Of a stretch of 64,000 nt of DNA, positions 1-8,369 are shown piece after piece. A program made the translations under genes and the position numbers. The stretch comes from an uncultured Sulfitobacter sp. Its GTDB lineage: Bacteria > Pseudomonadota > Alphaproteobacteria > Rhodobacterales > Rhodobacteraceae. The stretch is from the NCBI GenBank assembly GCA_947501805.1, contig CANMXJ010000004.1:310001-374000 (forward strand), in the 5' to 3' direction. A model generated the notes under the pieces. It saw only the letters and a program-made list of their open reading frames with translations. It did not search any database and was not told the origin of the DNA. The first letter of the stretch is position 1; every line of letters begins with the position of its first letter.

Positions 1-77
1 AGACCCAGCGAAATTGCGATCGGCACGCCAATAAGCATCAGCCCGACAACCATCGAGAATAGAATAATGACTTCCAT
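1..77 (-). CDS. dctM: TRAP transporter large permease, N-terminal fragment
   Basis: Only the first 25 codons are inside the window, and the gene runs off the left edge. The visible N-terminus begins MEVIILFSMVVGLMLIGVPI, a hydrophobic first membrane segment typical of DctM, the 12-helix subunit that moves substrate in TRAP transporters. Its ATG (75-77) lies 3 bases after the dctQ stop codon, so it is the last visible gene of a dctP-dctQ-dctM operon read leftwards. Identity rests on this position plus the hydrophobic start. Confidence 0.85.
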   Translation of the reverse strand, partial: MEVIILFSMVVGLMLIGVPIAISLG

Positions 78-80
78 GGC

Positions 81-761
81 TTAACGCTCCGCGTTCATAT
101 GTTTGACGTCTTCAATCGCATCTTCGACTTCGTGGCTGACGATGAGCGTCTTTTGTCTGCCTTGAACGACCCTAATCAGCGCCTGTACAAATCGCAGCAA
201 CAGCAGCGCCGCACCAAAAGGCAGGATCGCGTATGGAATGAAGCGCGGGAGTTTCTCGTAGGCTTCGCCTTCGTTCATGATAGGCTCGATAAAGCGCAGC
301 CATTCGGGAATTGGCGTGTCGATCACCTCGTACCACGCCTGATCACGAGAGTTTTCAAACCCGGTCGGGAACCAGCGGCCAGAGGTCGCGTCAAGCCCTG
401 CAAAAGGCGCCCAGTAATCCCAGGAACCTTTTAGAACCAATCCTGCATAGATCACGCAGAACACCGCAGCCAGAACAGCCAACACCTTTCGCGGCCCCTC
501 GCTGAACAGGTTGATCACAGCGTCTACACCCAGATGGGCCGTGACCTTGACCGCGTAGGACATGCCAAACAGCACCAGCCACGCAAACAGGAACGTCACC
601 ATCTCGAGACCCCAGATGATCCCGGTGTTGAATCCGTAGCGCAGTACGACATTGATAAACGTCAGGATCGTCATCAGCCCAAGAATGATGGCAATCGCCG
701 TTTCTTCTATCTCGCTGACAATACGCGACAGGCGGCTTTGATCTGTGGTGGCATGGCTCAT
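81..761 (-). CDS. dctQ: TRAP transporter small permease
   Basis: Small membrane subunit of a tripartite ATP-independent periplasmic transporter for C4-dicarboxylate-type acids. It is 226 residues with four predicted membrane segments (about 22-42, 51-72, 93-113 and 176-196) and a long polar stretch of about 60 residues before the last one, longer than in compact DctQ proteins. The frame stays open upstream to 896, but the start at 761 (MSHATTDQS) has a good GGGGAGAG ribosome site, and the longer version would overlap dctP. It lies 76 bp after dctP and 3 bp before dctM. The substrate cannot be read from this subunit. Confidence 0.9.
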   Translation of the reverse strand: MSHATTDQSRLSRIVSEIEETAIAIILGLMTILTFINVVLRYGFNTGIIWGLEMVTFLFAWLVLFGMSYAVKVTAHLGVDAVINLFSEGPRKVLAVLAAVFCVIYAGLVLKGSWDYWAPFAGLDATSGRWFPTGFENSRDQAWYEVIDTPIPEWLRFIEPIMNEGEAYEKLPRFIPYAILPFGAALLLLRFVQALIRVVQGRQKTLIVSHEVEDAIEDVKHMNAER

Positions 762-837
762 GGTCTCTCCCCCCAAATGATGCGAACGGTCAGACAAGTG
801 TTGCGGCCAGCCCGATGTGGCTGGCCGCTGAAACGCC

Positions 838-1833
838 TTAGTGCTTGGCGTTGATCGCCTGTGCAGCGTCAATGTTTTCCTGACCGACGTCCTCAAGGAA
901 TTCAGTCCAGACCGGTTTCATCACCGACACCCACTCTTCACGCTGTTCCGCATTCAACTCGCGCACGACACCACCGGCATCAATGATCGCCTGCTTGGCT
1001 TCGGCGTTCACCCGTGTGGACTCAGAGTTGCGCGCTTCGGTCACTTCGGCCACGATGGTCATCAACTGGTCACGCACATCCGCATCCAGCGAGTCGAGCC
1101 AATCTACTGACGTTACCAGCATGTAGTCGATAATGCCGTGGTTGGTTTCGGTCACGCCGTCCTGCACTTCGAAGAACTTGCGGCCATAGATGTTGGACCA
1201 TGTGTTTTCCTGCCCGTCCACAACGCCTGTTTGCAGCGCGCCGTAAACTTCGGAAAAGGCCATCGGCTGTGGTGAACCACCCATTGCCGCCATTTGCGCT
1301 TTCAACACGTCAGAGTTCTGGACACGGAATTTGAGACCAGAGGCATCGGACGGTGACAGCAGGGGTTTGTTGGCTGACATCTGCTTCATCCCGTTGTGCC
1401 AGAAAGCCAGCCCCAGCAGGCCGCGACGCGTCATGCTTTCTTTCATTGCCTGACCCGTTTCCGAATTCTGGAACTCGTCAACTGCGTTGATGTTCTTGAA
1501 CATGAACGGCAGATCAAAAATGCGGAACTGCTTGGTGAACTGCTCGAACTTGGAGAGCGACGGTGCCGCCATTTGCACATCGCCTTGCAGCAATGCCTCT
1601 AGCACCTGATCGTCATTATAAAGCGTAGAGTTCGGGAAAACTTCCATACAAGCTTTGCCGTTCATCTCGTCGTTGACGCGCTGTTCCAGCAATGAGGCAG
1701 CGATGCCTTTGGGGTGTTTGTCGGTGTTGGTCACGTGGCTCAGCTTGATCACGATCTCGCCGTCATCACATGCGGCGGCAACTGCGCCCGCGGATACGGT
1801 CATTGCCAATACGGCCATTGTCAGAAATTTCAT
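838..1833 (-). CDS. dctP: TRAP transporter substrate-binding protein
   Basis: Periplasmic solute-binding protein of 331 residues that delivers an organic acid to DctQM. A Sec signal peptide (about 1-21, ending AVAAA) is followed by the DctP fold. The family's carboxylate-binding arginine fits Arg170 in GLKFRVQ, and the later GVVDGQENT motif is also typical. The start at 1833 is chosen over one five codons earlier because GGAGG lies 7 bases upstream. It follows dctBD on the same strand, which suggests a C4-dicarboxylate such as succinate, fumarate or malate; that is inference from neighbours. Upstream palindromes at 1941-2071 probably control it. Confidence 0.93.
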   Translation of the reverse strand: MKFLTMAVLAMTVSAGAVAAACDDGEIVIKLSHVTNTDKHPKGIAASLLEQRVNDEMNGKACMEVFPNSTLYNDDQVLEALLQGDVQMAAPSLSKFEQFTKQFRIFDLPFMFKNINAVDEFQNSETGQAMKESMTRRGLLGLAFWHNGMKQMSANKPLLSPSDASGLKFRVQNSDVLKAQMAAMGGSPQPMAFSEVYGALQTGVVDGQENTWSNIYGRKFFEVQDGVTETNHGIIDYMLVTSVDWLDSLDADVRDQLMTIVAEVTEARNSESTRVNAEAKQAIIDAGGVVRELNAEQREEWVSVMKPVWTEFLEDVGQENIDAAQAINAKH

Positions 1834-1940
1834 GGTGTTTCCTCCCAAGGAACTAGAATCGGTGTTGGCAGAGATTCCCCTGCGGTAACGTTATGAGACT
1901 ACGCAAATCCAACGCTCACAAGGATGTGTTCGGGTCGTGC

Positions 1941-1960
1941 TCTTGAAACGAGTTTCAAGA
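1941..1960. promoter_or_regulatory. Perfect inverted repeat upstream of dctP
   Basis: TCTTGAAAC and GTTTCAAGA form 9-bp arms around a 2-bp spacer, about 110 bases before the dctP start codon. It is too compact for a terminator and has no T-run, so it looks like a site for a dimeric repressor or activator. It differs in sequence from the two TGTGCG palindromes further upstream, so a second regulator is possible. Confidence 0.5.
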
Positions 1961-2021
1961 AACAATTTCTTATACTTACGAAGCAGCCCTAAACTGAAAC
2001 CAACATCCTGAGACAGCATGT

Positions 2022-2039
2022 TGTGCGAAATCCCGCACA
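2022..2039. promoter_or_regulatory. Promoter-proximal DctD-like enhancer site
   Basis: TGTGCG and CGCACA arms with a 6-bp spacer. The centre is about 197 bases upstream of the dctP start and 32 bp (three helical turns) from a second copy at 2054-2071, so both face the same side of the helix. Tandem far-upstream palindromes next to a DctD gene fit an activator-binding region; the assignment to DctD is inference. Confidence 0.5.
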
Positions 2040-2053
2040 CCCCTGACCGTCGT

Positions 2054-2071
2054 TGTGCGGAAATCCGCACA
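2054..2071. promoter_or_regulatory. Distal DctD-like enhancer site
   Basis: TGTGCGG and CCGCACA arms around AAAT make a perfect 18-bp palindrome. It is the better of two tandem copies and ends 3 bases before the dctD stop codon. Phasing with the copy at 2022-2039 suggests cooperative dimers. Confidence 0.55.
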
Positions 2072-2074
2072 GCA

Positions 2075-3295
2075 TCAGGGACGGAAATCCTCCGCGCGAA
2101 TGCCATACCGGGCCAGTTTGTCATAGAATGTCTTGCGCGGCAGCTTTAGCGCCACAGCCGCCGCAGATGCCTGCCCCTCTGCGCGGCGCAATGCAGCTTC
2201 AAGCAAGGATTGTTCAATCACTGACAATTGTTCAGCCAAGCCAAGTGCGGCGTCCGGCACCACATCTTCGGGCAAATTCATTACAAACCGCATAGCCACC
2301 GACATGAGGGAGCGCGCATTGCCCGGCCATTCCCGCGCCATCAGATTCGCAACCATCTCTGCCGAGACTTCCGGCGCGTGCAACCCTGCCTGCTCTGCCG
2401 CCTGCGCCACGTAACGGCGAAACATTTCGGGAATATCCTCCGGACGCTCGGCCAAAGACGGCACCCGTGCGGACAAGGCTTCGAGACGATAATAGAGGTC
2501 GGCATTCAACCGCCCTGCTTGCATTTCCACCGCAGGATCACGGGTATTGCCAGCAATCAGGCACACGCCTTTGTGCGCCTCGCTTAACGTCAGTTGCAAT
2601 TGTGCAGGCAACTGGGAGATTTCGTCGATGAACAGACTGCCGCCATCAGCCTCTTGTAAGGCCTGTTCCAATTCCGGTTGCGTCATGCCGGTCGCCGCTC
2701 GTTTGACAAATGCGGCCTTTGAACGTGCGGAGCTGAGGTGGATTACTTCTGCCACCTTCGAAATACCGGATCCCGGTGCCCCGTTGACCAAGGCATCCCC
2801 CTCGGCCTGCGCAACCAGACGCACCTGACGGCGCAGGGCTTCGGCCAATTCGGAGGTGCCAAAAATCATTCGCGATGCGGGATCACCTGTCTCGACCAGA
2901 TGGCGCAGGCGGCGGTTGTCTATCACCATTGAACGGGTGCGCAAGGCGCGTTGCAGCACCGCAATCAGATCATCCGGTGCACAGGGTTTTTCGAGAAAAC
3001 CGAACGCCCCCTTACCCATCGCCGCCACGGCCATCGGAATATCACCCTCGCCCGTCAGCAAGATCACCGGCAGATCGGGATCCTGTGCGCGGGCATAATC
3101 CAGCAGATGAAATCCGTCCCGTCCCGGCATCCGGATATCCGACAGGATCACGCCTTCGAACCCGGCCGAGATGTGATCTTTGGCCACCACAAAAGACCCC
3201 GCCGTGATCGCCGTGAGGTCTGCTAATTCCAGCGTTTGGGCCAATGCCTCGCGCACGGCCGCGTCATCATCGACCAACAACACCGCGCCACTCAT
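2075..3295 (-). CDS. dctD: DctD-like response regulator with degenerate AAA+ domain
   Basis: Response regulator of 406 residues, partner of DctB. The receiver (1-120) has Asp53 (SDIRMPG), Thr81 and Lys103 in place. The central AAA+ domain (about 140-330) keeps Walker B (GGSLFIDEI) and the NADLYYRL stretch. Two key parts are missing: Walker A reads GAPGSGIS, with Ile where the ATP-binding Lys should be, and about 24 residues that should hold ESELFGHxxGAFTGA, the sigma-54 contact loop, are absent. A Fis-type helix-turn-helix (AAVALKLPRKTFYDKLARYG) closes the protein. The start overlaps the dctB stop by 4 bp. It probably binds the sites at 2022-2071, but activation through sigma-54 looks impossible. 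The family call is firm; the mechanism is inferred. Confidence 0.9.
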   Translation of the reverse strand: MSGAVLLVDDDAAVREALAQTLELADLTAITAGSFVVAKDHISAGFEGVILSDIRMPGRDGFHLLDYARAQDPDLPVILLTGEGDIPMAVAAMGKGAFGFLEKPCAPDDLIAVLQRALRTRSMVIDNRRLRHLVETGDPASRMIFGTSELAEALRRQVRLVAQAEGDALVNGAPGSGISKVAEVIHLSSARSKAAFVKRAATGMTQPELEQALQEADGGSLFIDEISQLPAQLQLTLSEAHKGVCLIAGNTRDPAVEMQAGRLNADLYYRLEALSARVPSLAERPEDIPEMFRRYVAQAAEQAGLHAPEVSAEMVANLMAREWPGNARSLMSVAMRFVMNLPEDVVPDAALGLAEQLSVIEQSLLEAALRRAEGQASAAAVALKLPRKTFYDKLARYGIRAEDFRP

Positions 3296-5061
3296 GCCAC
3301 TGCCTCCTGTGCAACACTCGGCTCAAGCGTGACGATGAACACTGCCCCGCCCTCGGGGCGGTTATTGCCTCTGATTTGGCCACCAAAGCTTTGTACAATG
3401 CCATAGCTGATCGACAGGCCAAGCCCCATACCGCCTGTCTCGCCCACTTCTTTGGTGGTATAAAACGGATCAAAAACCTTGTCAGGAATTTCAATGCCCG
3501 GCCCTGTGTCGCTAAAATGCACGGTAACGGGATCCGCCGCTTCAATCCTGATGTGCAGCACTTTTTTATCCCGTCCGGCCATTGCGTCGACTGCATTGGT
3601 GATCAAATTGACAAAAACCTGCCCAAGCCGCACCTCGCCACCGCGCACCCAGACGTCTTTAACGTCGCTTTCCCATTCCAGACGCACACCTGCCGCCTCG
3701 CGCTGGCTGCGCGTCAATTCCAATGCTGTTTCAAGCACGGCACTAATTTCGACGCTTCCTTGCGGGATATTTTCCTGCCGTGCAAAGGCCCGTAAATTCT
3801 GGATGATACGTGCCATACGCTGCGCAAGTTGGGAAATACGTGTCAGGTTCTCGCGCGCCCGCTCGGGCTTGTCACGCTCCATGAACAACAAACCGTTCTC
3901 GGCAAAGGACCGGATCGCCATCAGTGGCTGGTTCAACTCGTGGCTGATGCCCGCTGACATCTGCCCCAAAGCACTCAGCTTGCCCGCCTGCACCAGATCA
4001 TCCTGCGCCCGTCTGAGAGCGGCCTGCGCCTCTTCCCGTTCAGTGGCCTCTGCGATCAGTTTCGCATTGGTCTCACGCAGGGCCACGGTGCGCTGAGCCA
4101 CCCGCGCTTCAAGCTGCACATTTGCCGCCGCCAGCGTGCGCCGTCGCTCTGACGCCAGAAACAACAAAGAGCCAAACGCCAGACATAACGCCGCAACAGC
4201 AGCCGCTTGCGCAAAGGCCAAGGCGCGGGTTTGCGACACATCCAACAGCACTTCGCCCGTCATCCCGATCACCGGCAGACCTTGCGTCAGATGCAGCGCT
4301 TCGCCGGGCAGATAAGGCCCCCAGCCCAGTTGCCAGATTTCATGCGGCCCGATCATATGCGCAGAGAATGAAGGCGCTTGGCCACGCGGCGGGATCAACC
4401 CTGCGGTGGCTTCGGGACGCCGCCAGAACAACAGTTCGGAACGGTTGGAGATATAGACCTCTCCCCCCGCATCCGTGAAGAACGCCGCCGGATTGGTGCC
4501 GCGCCAGTTGTAGTCAATGCCGTTCAGGTCCGTGATCACCACCACCGCGCCCTGCACGCGCCCCGTTGCCCCAAATACCGGTGCGGCATGATAAAATGCA
4601 CGTTTGGTCAATGGCTCTGCCGGACCGTGCCCCCAGCCCAAGGCCCCCCGCAGAGCCCGTTTTACATGTGCGTAATCGCGCAAATCCGCCGGCGCATTGC
4701 CAGAAGCCGAGGCCCGCACCGCGCCCACCGCGCCCAGCACCAAGACATCCAGCGCCGCCGTCTTGTCCGCCACATCGCGCAGTAAGTCCGTCACGCCGTC
4801 AGACTGCGCCCTTTGTGCCGCCTTCTCAACCAGCGGATGATCCGACATCAACACGGCCAGATCGCGATACCGCTGTAGCTGCCCGACCAGGCGATCTCCG
4901 GCCAGCGCCAGATCAGCAGCGCCGCGTGCCGCAAGCTGGTCCAGACCCTGATGATAGGCATAGCGCCACACGCCACCTGCAAGGACCAGAACAATCCCCA
5001 GAAAAGCGCACACCACGCTCAGTCTATGACGCAACCCTTTGCTCATAGCCACAGATTGCAC
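3292..5061 (-). CDS. dctB: C4-dicarboxylate sensor histidine kinase
   Basis: Membrane sensor kinase of 589 residues that would phosphorylate DctD. A membrane helix (about 17-33) and a second (about 281-304) flank a periplasmic sensor region of about 240 residues, as in DctB's double-PAS sensor. A coiled coil (305-360) leads to the HisKA box with His374 (GISHELNQP), then the ATPase boxes Asn489, DTGPGI (518) and GMGLGLS (544). All catalytic boxes look intact, unlike the partner's ATPase. GTG at 5061 has AAGGGG upstream; ATG at 5046 is an alternative start. It overlaps dctD by 4 bp and diverges from the P450. Confidence 0.93.
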   Translation of the reverse strand: MQSVAMSKGLRHRLSVVCAFLGIVLVLAGGVWRYAYHQGLDQLAARGAADLALAGDRLVGQLQRYRDLAVLMSDHPLVEKAAQRAQSDGVTDLLRDVADKTAALDVLVLGAVGAVRASASGNAPADLRDYAHVKRALRGALGWGHGPAEPLTKRAFYHAAPVFGATGRVQGAVVVITDLNGIDYNWRGTNPAAFFTDAGGEVYISNRSELLFWRRPEATAGLIPPRGQAPSFSAHMIGPHEIWQLGWGPYLPGEALHLTQGLPVIGMTGEVLLDVSQTRALAFAQAAAVAALCLAFGSLLFLASERRRTLAAANVQLEARVAQRTVALRETNAKLIAEATEREEAQAALRRAQDDLVQAGKLSALGQMSAGISHELNQPLMAIRSFAENGLLFMERDKPERARENLTRISQLAQRMARIIQNLRAFARQENIPQGSVEISAVLETALELTRSQREAAGVRLEWESDVKDVWVRGGEVRLGQVFVNLITNAVDAMAGRDKKVLHIRIEAADPVTVHFSDTGPGIEIPDKVFDPFYTTKEVGETGGMGLGLSISYGIVQSFGGQIRGNNRPEGGAVFIVTLEPSVAQEAVA

Positions 5062-5105
5062 AACGCCCCTTGTATTGACCAGCCCCGCACGGTTTGCATG
5101 GTGGC

Positions 5106-6293
5106 ATGTATATCCTGAACCTTTCCCCGCTTAACCCCGCCTTTGTCCAAGACCCCTACACCGCCTATGATGCCGCCCGCACGGCTGGCCCCGTTGTCTA
5201 TTGGCAAGACTACGGCATGTTGGCCGCTTTTGACGCGACAACGGTTCAGGCCTTGCTGCGTGACAGGCGGCTTGGTCGGGCAAAACCGACCCACCTTGTC
5301 ACGCCGCCACCTGCGCATCTGACCAACTGGGCAGCGGTGGAGGCCAATTCCATGTTGGACATGGAGCCGCCACGCCACACGCGCTTGCGCTCTTTGGTGT
5401 TGCGTGCCTTCACGTCGCGGCGCATCGCCAACCTGCGGCCCGATATCGAGGCTGTAACGGCCCAACTACTGACCGACCTGCCAGAAACCCCTTTTGATCT
5501 GATCCCCACTTTTTGCACACAACTGCCCGTGCGCATCATTGCCCGCCTGTTGGGTGTCCCTGAAGGAATGTCCGGTGATCTGCTGCGCTGGTCCAATGCG
5601 ATGGTTGCGATGTATCAAGCGGGCCGCACCCGCGACATTGAAGATGCCGCTGAACAAGCAAGCCTCGAGTTCACTGCCTTTCTGCACGGCTACATCAACA
5701 AACGCCGCAACGATCCGCGGGATGATCTGATCTCTGAGTTGATCGCCGCAGAAGAAGACGGTGAAAAACTCAACACGCAAGAGCTAATCGGCACCTGTAT
5801 CCTGCTTCTCAACGCGGGTCATGAAGCCACGGTGCATAGCATCGGCAACGCTGTAAAATGCCTGCTGGAACACGAAACGCCACCCGAGGCGCTTGCGCCT
5901 GCACAGATTGGCGCAACCGTTGAAGAACTGCTGCGCTATGATCCGCCGCTGCACATGTTTACCCGATTTGCCTACGAAGACATCGACCTGGGTGCTGTGA
6001 CCCTCAAGCAAGACGAGGAAATCGCATTGATCCTCGGAGCTGCGGGTCGTGACCCTGCGCTGCACAACGCCCCGCATGTGTTCAATCCGCAGCGACCGGC
6101 CAAACCACACGCCGCCTTTGGGGGTGGATTGCACTTCTGCGTTGGTGCCCCACTTGCGCGGCTGGAGTTGCAAATCGCCCTGCCCACGCTCTTTGCCCAT
6201 ATGCCTAACATGAAGTTGAGCGCGCATCCCCGCTACGCCATGTCCTACCATTTTCGCAAACTCGAAACGCTGTTGATTGATCCCGCGCATTAA
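5106..6293 (+). CDS. Cytochrome P450
   Basis: Soluble bacterial-type P450 monooxygenase of 395 residues. The oxygen-activating I-helix motif AGHEAT, the K-helix EELLR and the haem-binding FGGGLHFCVGAPLARLE with ligand Cys345 are all present. No reductase or ferredoxin gene adjoins it, so electrons must come from elsewhere; the ferredoxin-NADP reductase at 11572 is a possible source, by inference only. ATG at 5106 is chosen. An in-frame TTG at 5094 would add four residues but has no better ribosome site. The substrate is unknown. It diverges from dctB with only about 44 bases between the start codons. Confidence 0.93.
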   Translation: MYILNLSPLNPAFVQDPYTAYDAARTAGPVVYWQDYGMLAAFDATTVQALLRDRRLGRAKPTHLVTPPPAHLTNWAAVEANSMLDMEPPRHTRLRSLVLRAFTSRRIANLRPDIEAVTAQLLTDLPETPFDLIPTFCTQLPVRIIARLLGVPEGMSGDLLRWSNAMVAMYQAGRTRDIEDAAEQASLEFTAFLHGYINKRRNDPRDDLISELIAAEEDGEKLNTQELIGTCILLLNAGHEATVHSIGNAVKCLLEHETPPEALAPAQIGATVEELLRYDPPLHMFTRFAYEDIDLGAVTLKQDEEIALILGAAGRDPALHNAPHVFNPQRPAKPHAAFGGGLHFCVGAPLARLELQIALPTLFAHMPNMKLSAHPRYAMSYHFRKLETLLIDPAH

Positions 6294-6369
6294 GCAGGAT
6301 CTGAGGCGGCGCAGACGTACAAGCACGGTCAAAAACTGGCTACCAAACCCGCCCCAAACAGCGCGACCT

Positions 6370-6831
6370 TTACAACGGCAGCGCCACCGTGGATTTGATT
6401 TCTTCCATCGACAAAAGTGCTGTGACGTTGAAAACCCGCACCTCCGAAATCAGCGCCTGATAGAAAACATCATAAGCACGCGCGTTTGCCACCCGCACTT
6501 TGAGGATATAGTCGATATCCCCTGCCAAACGATGCGCTTCTTGCACTTCGGGGCGGTCATGCAACGCCTTCAAGAATGCCGCTTGCCATGCCGCTTCGTG
6601 CTCCGAAGTGCGGATCAGGACAAAGAAGCAAGCCTCAAAACCTAGCGCCTCCGCATCCAGCATCACGGTTTGCTGGCCGATAACGCCTGCCTCTTTCAGT
6701 TTGCGTATGCGATTCCAAACTGGCGTCTTGGAGGACCCCACTTGTCTGGCAATATCATCCAGAGACTGGCTGGCATCGCGTTGAAGCTCTGCCAGAATTT
6801 TCCGATCCGTCTCGTCTATTCGAACGCTCAT
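6370..6831 (-). CDS. Lrp/AsnC-family transcriptional regulator
   Basis: A 153-residue regulator: winged helix-turn-helix (about 5-60; DDIARQVGSSKTPVWNRIRKL) and an effector-binding RAM domain (about 65-145; RLAGDIDYILKVRV). Lrp proteins bind amino acids and wrap DNA as octamers. The start at 6831 has AAGGGAA upstream, and an ATG-equivalent 19 codons earlier is less likely. It diverges from the siroheme/sulfite reductase operon, so control of sulfur assimilation, perhaps through cysteine or another sulfur amino acid, is a reasonable inference. Inverted repeats lie between the two start codons. Confidence 0.88.
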   Translation of the reverse strand: MSVRIDETDRKILAELQRDASQSLDDIARQVGSSKTPVWNRIRKLKEAGVIGQQTVMLDAEALGFEACFFVLIRTSEHEAAWQAAFLKALHDRPEVQEAHRLAGDIDYILKVRVANARAYDVFYQALISEVRVFNVTALLSMEEIKSTVALPL

Positions 6832-6899
6832 TCCGATTTCCCTTCTGTTTGAGGTCACTTGTTCCCGTTCTGACCAGAGGTGGAACACATGTCCTTATT

Positions 6900-6935
6900 G
6901 CGTCAGCTATCTGGCGCATTATCGGGAAAATTTCC
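6900..6935. promoter_or_regulatory. Inverted repeats between lrp-type gene and cysG
   Basis: Two candidate operators lie in the divergent intergenic region. One is 6900-6917 (GCGTCAG-CTAT-CTGGCGC, one mismatch) and the other is 6925-6935 (GGAAA-A-TTTCC). They may be sites for the adjacent Lrp-type protein. Such sites are loose, so confidence is limited. Confidence 0.35.
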
Positions 6936-6974
6936 TATATACAAGGAAGAGAAACACAACAGCAGGCCAAACAA

Positions 6975-8369
6975 ATGGATCACTTCCCAATCTTCCTTGC
7001 CACATCAGGCCAACGCATCGTGTTGTCCGGTGGTGGTGATGCAGCCTTGGCCAAATTGCGGCTGTTGCTCAAGACCACTGCAAAAATCAGCGTCTTCACA
7101 GCCGCCCCAGCGCCTGAAATTGAAAATTGGGCGGCGGCAGGCAAGCTGAAGCTGACCCGCCGCGCGTTGTCTCATGGTGATGTTCTGTGCGCCGCCCTGT
7201 TTTATGCAGCAGACGAGGACGCAACCGAGGACAAACGCACCGCCGCAATTGCACGAGCGGAAGGCGCTTTGGTCAACATCGTCGACAATCTTGCCGACAG
7301 TGCGTTTATCACGCCTGCCATCGTGGACCGCGATCCCGTCACCATCGCCATTGGCACCGAAGGCGCGGCCCCCGTGCTGGCCCGCGCGATCAAGGCTGAT
7401 CTCGAAGAACGCCTGCCTGCAAGCCTTGGTACGCTTGCCCGGATCGGCAAGGGCTTTCGCAAGGTTGCAGAAAGCCTGCCCTTTGGCCGCGCACGGCGCG
7501 ATTTCTGGCGTGATTACTATTTCAACGCCGGTCCCAAGGCGGTGCAAGGTGGTGAAACCCGCGTAAACGAGACCCTAGACGTACTTCTGAACGACCATCT
7601 CGACAAAACCGCCCGCGCTGGCCATGTCGCCTTTGTTGGTGGTGGACCGGGTGATCCCGAATTGCTGACCCTCAAGGCGCGCCGCGCACTGGATGAAGCT
7701 GATGTCGTGATTTACGATCGATTGATTTCTCCTGAAATACTTGAACTTGCGCGCCGTGAAGCGACCTTGATCGACGTGGGCAAAGAGGGCTTTGGTCCCT
7801 CTACATCTCAGGACACCATCAATAATCTACTGGTTGAGCATGCGCTAAAGGGCGCGCAGGTTGTGCGGCTTAAGTCCGGCGATGCCACCATCTTTGGCCG
7901 CCTTGACGAAGAGATCGACGCGGTCGACGCGCACCAGATCGGCTGGCACATCGTCCCCGGGATCACTTCGGCCTCTGCTGCGGTTGCCACCATCGGTCAA
8001 AGCCTGACGCGGCGGGGCCGTAACGCCTCTGTCCGCTTTCTTACAGGCCACGACATGCAGGGGTTCGCCGATCATGACTGGGCACATCTGGCACGTCCGA
8101 ATGAAGTCGCCGCAATCTATATGGGCAAGAAATCAGCCCGTTTTGTGCAAGGCCGTCTGTTGATGCATGGCGCGGATCGCAGCACCCCTGTCACGCTGAT
8201 CGAAAACGCTTCGCGCACCAATCAGCGCGTGCTTGAGACAACGCTAAACCACATGGCCGATGATATCGCACAAGCCGATCTGTCCGGACCCGCCCTGACG
8301 TTCTATGGCCTTGCCCCCCGCGCCGCCGCAATTGCCGCAACCGACATCCAACTGGAGGAGATGGCATAA
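6975..8369 (+). CDS. cysG: Siroheme synthase (CysG)
   Basis: A 464-residue trifunctional enzyme that turns uroporphyrinogen III into siroheme, the cofactor of the sulfite reductase encoded two genes downstream. The N-terminal half (1-200) has the dinucleotide-binding VLSGGGDAALAK and dehydrogenase/ferrochelatase domain. The C-terminal half (about 215-455) is the SAM-dependent methyltransferase with VAFVGGGPGDPELLTLKA and SGDATIFGR. The frame is open upstream to 6849, but the homology starts at MDHFPIF, so ATG 6975 is used; its ribosome site is weak. The stop overlaps the next start by 1 bp. Confidence 0.94.
   Translation: MDHFPIFLATSGQRIVLSGGGDAALAKLRLLLKTTAKISVFTAAPAPEIENWAAAGKLKLTRRALSHGDVLCAALFYAADEDATEDKRTAAIARAEGALVNIVDNLADSAFITPAIVDRDPVTIAIGTEGAAPVLARAIKADLEERLPASLGTLARIGKGFRKVAESLPFGRARRDFWRDYYFNAGPKAVQGGETRVNETLDVLLNDHLDKTARAGHVAFVGGGPGDPELLTLKARRALDEADVVIYDRLISPEILELARREATLIDVGKEGFGPSTSQDTINNLLVEHALKGAQVVRLKSGDATIFGRLDEEIDAVDAHQIGWHIVPGITSASAAVATIGQSLTRRGRNASVRFLTGHDMQGFADHDWAHLARPNEVAAIYMGKKSARFVQGRLLMHGADRSTPVTLIENASRTNQRVLETTLNHMADDIAQADLSGPALTFYGLAPRAAAIAATDIQLEEMA

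Noticed and set aside
1834-2074. Sigma-54 promoter for dctP
   Set aside because: Every GG on the minus strand was checked for GC ten bases on. The only hit lies in the enhancer palindromes and lacks TGGCAC, so no such promoter is claimed.
5094-5105. TTG start for the P450
   Set aside because: It adds only four residues and has no ribosome site; ATG 5106 matches the usual P450 N-terminus.
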